Origin: an uncultured Oscillospiraceae bacterium
GTDB lineage: Bacteria; Bacillota; Clostridia; Oscillospirales; Oscillospiraceae
Direction: 5' to 3'
DNA: 7,020 nucleotides
Assembly (NCBI GenBank): GCA_934659415.1
Contig: CAKUHW010000053.1
Coordinates: 1-7,020, forward strand
The stretch's first letter is position 1, and each line of letters opens with the position of its first letter. This document shows, piece after piece, positions 5,729-7,020 of this stretch. Below the pieces are notes generated by a model, which did no database searches, had not been told where the DNA came from, and saw only the letters and a program-made list of their open reading frames with translations. The translations under genes were made by a program, and so were the position numbers.

Positions 5729-6850
5729 ATGCTGCAATTTGACGAATACAAGGTGAAACTGAATAATCTGCGCCCCGATCTGGAGCTGCTGGGCAAGTCC
5801 CTGGACCTGGACAGCGCCGAGCGGGAGCTGGATATGCTCCGGGCGGAGTCTGCCTCCGATGGGTTCTGGAACAATGTGGAGAAGGCGCAGAAGGTCCAGC
5901 AGCGCATCAGCCAGCTGGAGACGAAGGTCGGCGCGCAGCAGAAGCGGCTGTCCGCGCTGGAGGACCTGCTGGTGCTGTGCGAGATGGGCAACGAGGAGGA
6001 GGACGAGTCCCTCCTGCCCGAGCTGGAGGAGGGGTATGGCGCGCTGGTCAGCGGTATGGAGACGGCCCGGCTGGAGACCCTGCTCTCCGGCGAGTACGAC
6101 GACAACCCCGCCATCGTGTCTCTGCAGGCCGGAGCGGGTGGGACGGAGGCCCAGGACTGGGCGCAGATGCTCTACCGGATGTATACCCGCTGGGCGGAGC
6201 GGCACGGCTTTACCTATACGATTCTGGACTATCAGGACGGAGACGAGGCCGGTATCAAGTCCGCTGCCATCCGGATCGAGGGCCAGCATGCATACGGCTA
6301 TCTCAAGAGCGAACACGGAGTGCACCGGCTGGTGCGGGTCTCTCCCTTTGACGCCAACGCCCGGCGGCAGACCTCCTTTGCCGCAGTGGAGGTCACGCCT
6401 GAGATCGATGACAGCGTAGAGGTGGACATCCGCCCCGAGGATATTGAGATGCAGGTGTACCGTTCCTCCGGTGCAGGCGGCCAGCACATCAACAAGACCT
6501 CCTCCGCCGTGCGTCTGATCCACAAGCCGACGGGCATCGTGGTGGCGTCCCAGCAGGAGCGCTCTCAGTTTCAGAACAAGGAGACCTGTATGAAGATGCT
6601 GCGCTCCAAGCTGGTGCAGATCAAAGAGCAGGAGCATTTGGACAAGATCTCCGACATCAAGGGCACGCAGCTGAAGATCGAGTGGGGCAGCCAGATCCGC
6701 TCTTATGTGTTTATGCCTTATCAGCTGGTAAAGGATAACCGCACCGGCTATGAGACGTCCAACATCAACGGCGTGATGGACGGAGACCTGGACGGCTTTA
6801 TCAACGCCTATCTCACGGCCTCGGCCACGGGAAACTGGGCCACAAAGTGA
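5729..6850 (+). CDS. prfB: peptide chain release factor 2
   Basis: RF2 recognises UGA and UAA stop codons in the ribosomal A site and triggers peptide release. The 373 residues match the family length. The N-terminal helical domain runs to about 110. The stop-codon-reading tripeptide SPF is at 205-207, in VRVSPFDANARRQTSF. The peptidyl-hydrolysis motif GGQ is at 250-252, in SSGAGGQHINKTSS, whose Gln is normally methylated by PrmC. The tripeptide SPF, not PxT, makes this RF2 and not RF1. The ATG at 5729 is the first start after an in-frame TGA (5717-5719) and gives the typical N-terminus MLQFDEYK. The nearest SD-like sequence, GAAGGA (5711-5716), is 12 bases away, which is weak. The frame is continuous: the region near residues 24-28 (SLDLD), where many prfB genes carry an in-frame UGA with a +1 shift, reads straight through. 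It stands alone between its own promoter and terminator. Confidence 0.97.
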   Translation: MLQFDEYKVKLNNLRPDLELLGKSLDLDSAERELDMLRAESASDGFWNNVEKAQKVQQRISQLETKVGAQQKRLSALEDLLVLCEMGNEEEDESLLPELEEGYGALVSGMETARLETLLSGEYDDNPAIVSLQAGAGGTEAQDWAQMLYRMYTRWAERHGFTYTILDYQDGDEAGIKSAAIRIEGQHAYGYLKSEHGVHRLVRVSPFDANARRQTSFAAVEVTPEIDDSVEVDIRPEDIEMQVYRSSGAGGQHINKTSSAVRLIHKPTGIVVASQQERSQFQNKETCMKMLRSKLVQIKEQEHLDKISDIKGTQLKIEWGSQIRSYVFMPYQLVKDNRTGYETSNINGVMDGDLDGFINAYLTASATGNWATK

Positions 6851-6854
6851 ATGC

Positions 6855-6890
6855 CCGGCGCGGAGCGACAGCTCCGCGCCGGTCCCTTTT
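6855..6890 (+). terminator. intrinsic terminator of prfB
   Basis: A perfect 12-bp GC-rich stem (6855-6866 with 6871-6882) closes a GACA tetraloop and is followed by TCCCTTTT (6883-6890). It begins four bases after the prfB stop codon at 6848-6850. Confidence 0.9.
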
Positions 6891-6959
6891 CAAGCAGGCT
6901 TTGCGTCGAAACCGCCAAAAATGCGGGGGAAAATTTTACCTCTGCTTTACCGCAAAGAC

Positions 6960-6988
6960 TTGCATTTTCCGCGGGGACTGGCTATGAT
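6960..6988 (+). promoter_or_regulatory. candidate promoter for a gene beyond the right edge
   Basis: TATGAT (6983-6988, five of six -10 bases) lies 17 bp after TTGCAT (6960-6965, a weak -35 with only TTG matching). It sits in a locally AT-richer stretch after the prfB terminator. No coding region is visible between 6891 and 7020, so the driven gene must lie outside the window. Confidence 0.45.
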
Positions 6989-7020
6989 AGAGTCAACCGG
7001 GTGCCGGACGGGGCCTGTGT

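Noticed and set aside
5693..6637. Long minus-strand open frame (314 codons) opposite prfB
   Set aside because: It is a shadow of prfB with Leu/His-rich composition and no recognisable motif.

Overview
The window looks like ordinary chromosomal DNA from a GC-rich Firmicute, most likely a gut-type clostridial lineage (Oscillospirales-like). This is inferred from strong GC ending of codons, GGAGG-type ribosome binding sites, sigma-A style promoters, a fused chorismate mutase/prephenate dehydratase, half-size TauE/SafE permeases and a PfkB kinase of a kind I associate with these bacteria. No rRNA, tRNA, CRISPR array, transposase or phage gene is visible. I do not see a clearly new defence or mobile system.

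Region 1 (1-3449) is the end of an aromatic amino acid operon on the + strand. It begins inside a gamma-type carbonic anhydrase-like gene whose stop overlaps pheA. pheA encodes a P-protein (chorismate mutase plus prephenate dehydratase plus ACT domain). Next comes one reading frame that joins shikimate kinase to a type II 3-dehydroquinate dehydratase, then aroE (shikimate dehydrogenase). Together these cover 3-dehydroquinate to shikimate 3-phosphate, and chorismate to phenylpyruvate. aroA, aroB, aroC and tyrA are not in the window. Genes overlap or abut, and a strong intrinsic terminator closes the unit at 3410-3449.

Region 2 (3450-4483) holds two tandem 121-residue TauE/SafE-type membrane proteins, each one half of the usual permease, overlapping by one base. 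A possible 31-residue acidic peptide follows, then a perfect 11-bp stem-loop that probably ends transcription.

Region 3 (4484-5640) has a good promoter and ribosome binding site in front of a broken PfkB-family sugar or nucleoside kinase. It carries one in-frame TGA and two opposite single-base frameshifts, yet keeps its C-terminal catalytic motif. A perfect 15-bp tandem duplication lies downstream.

Region 4 (5641-7020) is a monocistronic prfB (release factor 2) with a near-consensus promoter and a textbook terminator. Its reading frame is continuous, so the common programmed frameshift is absent. A candidate promoter for the next gene lies near the right edge.
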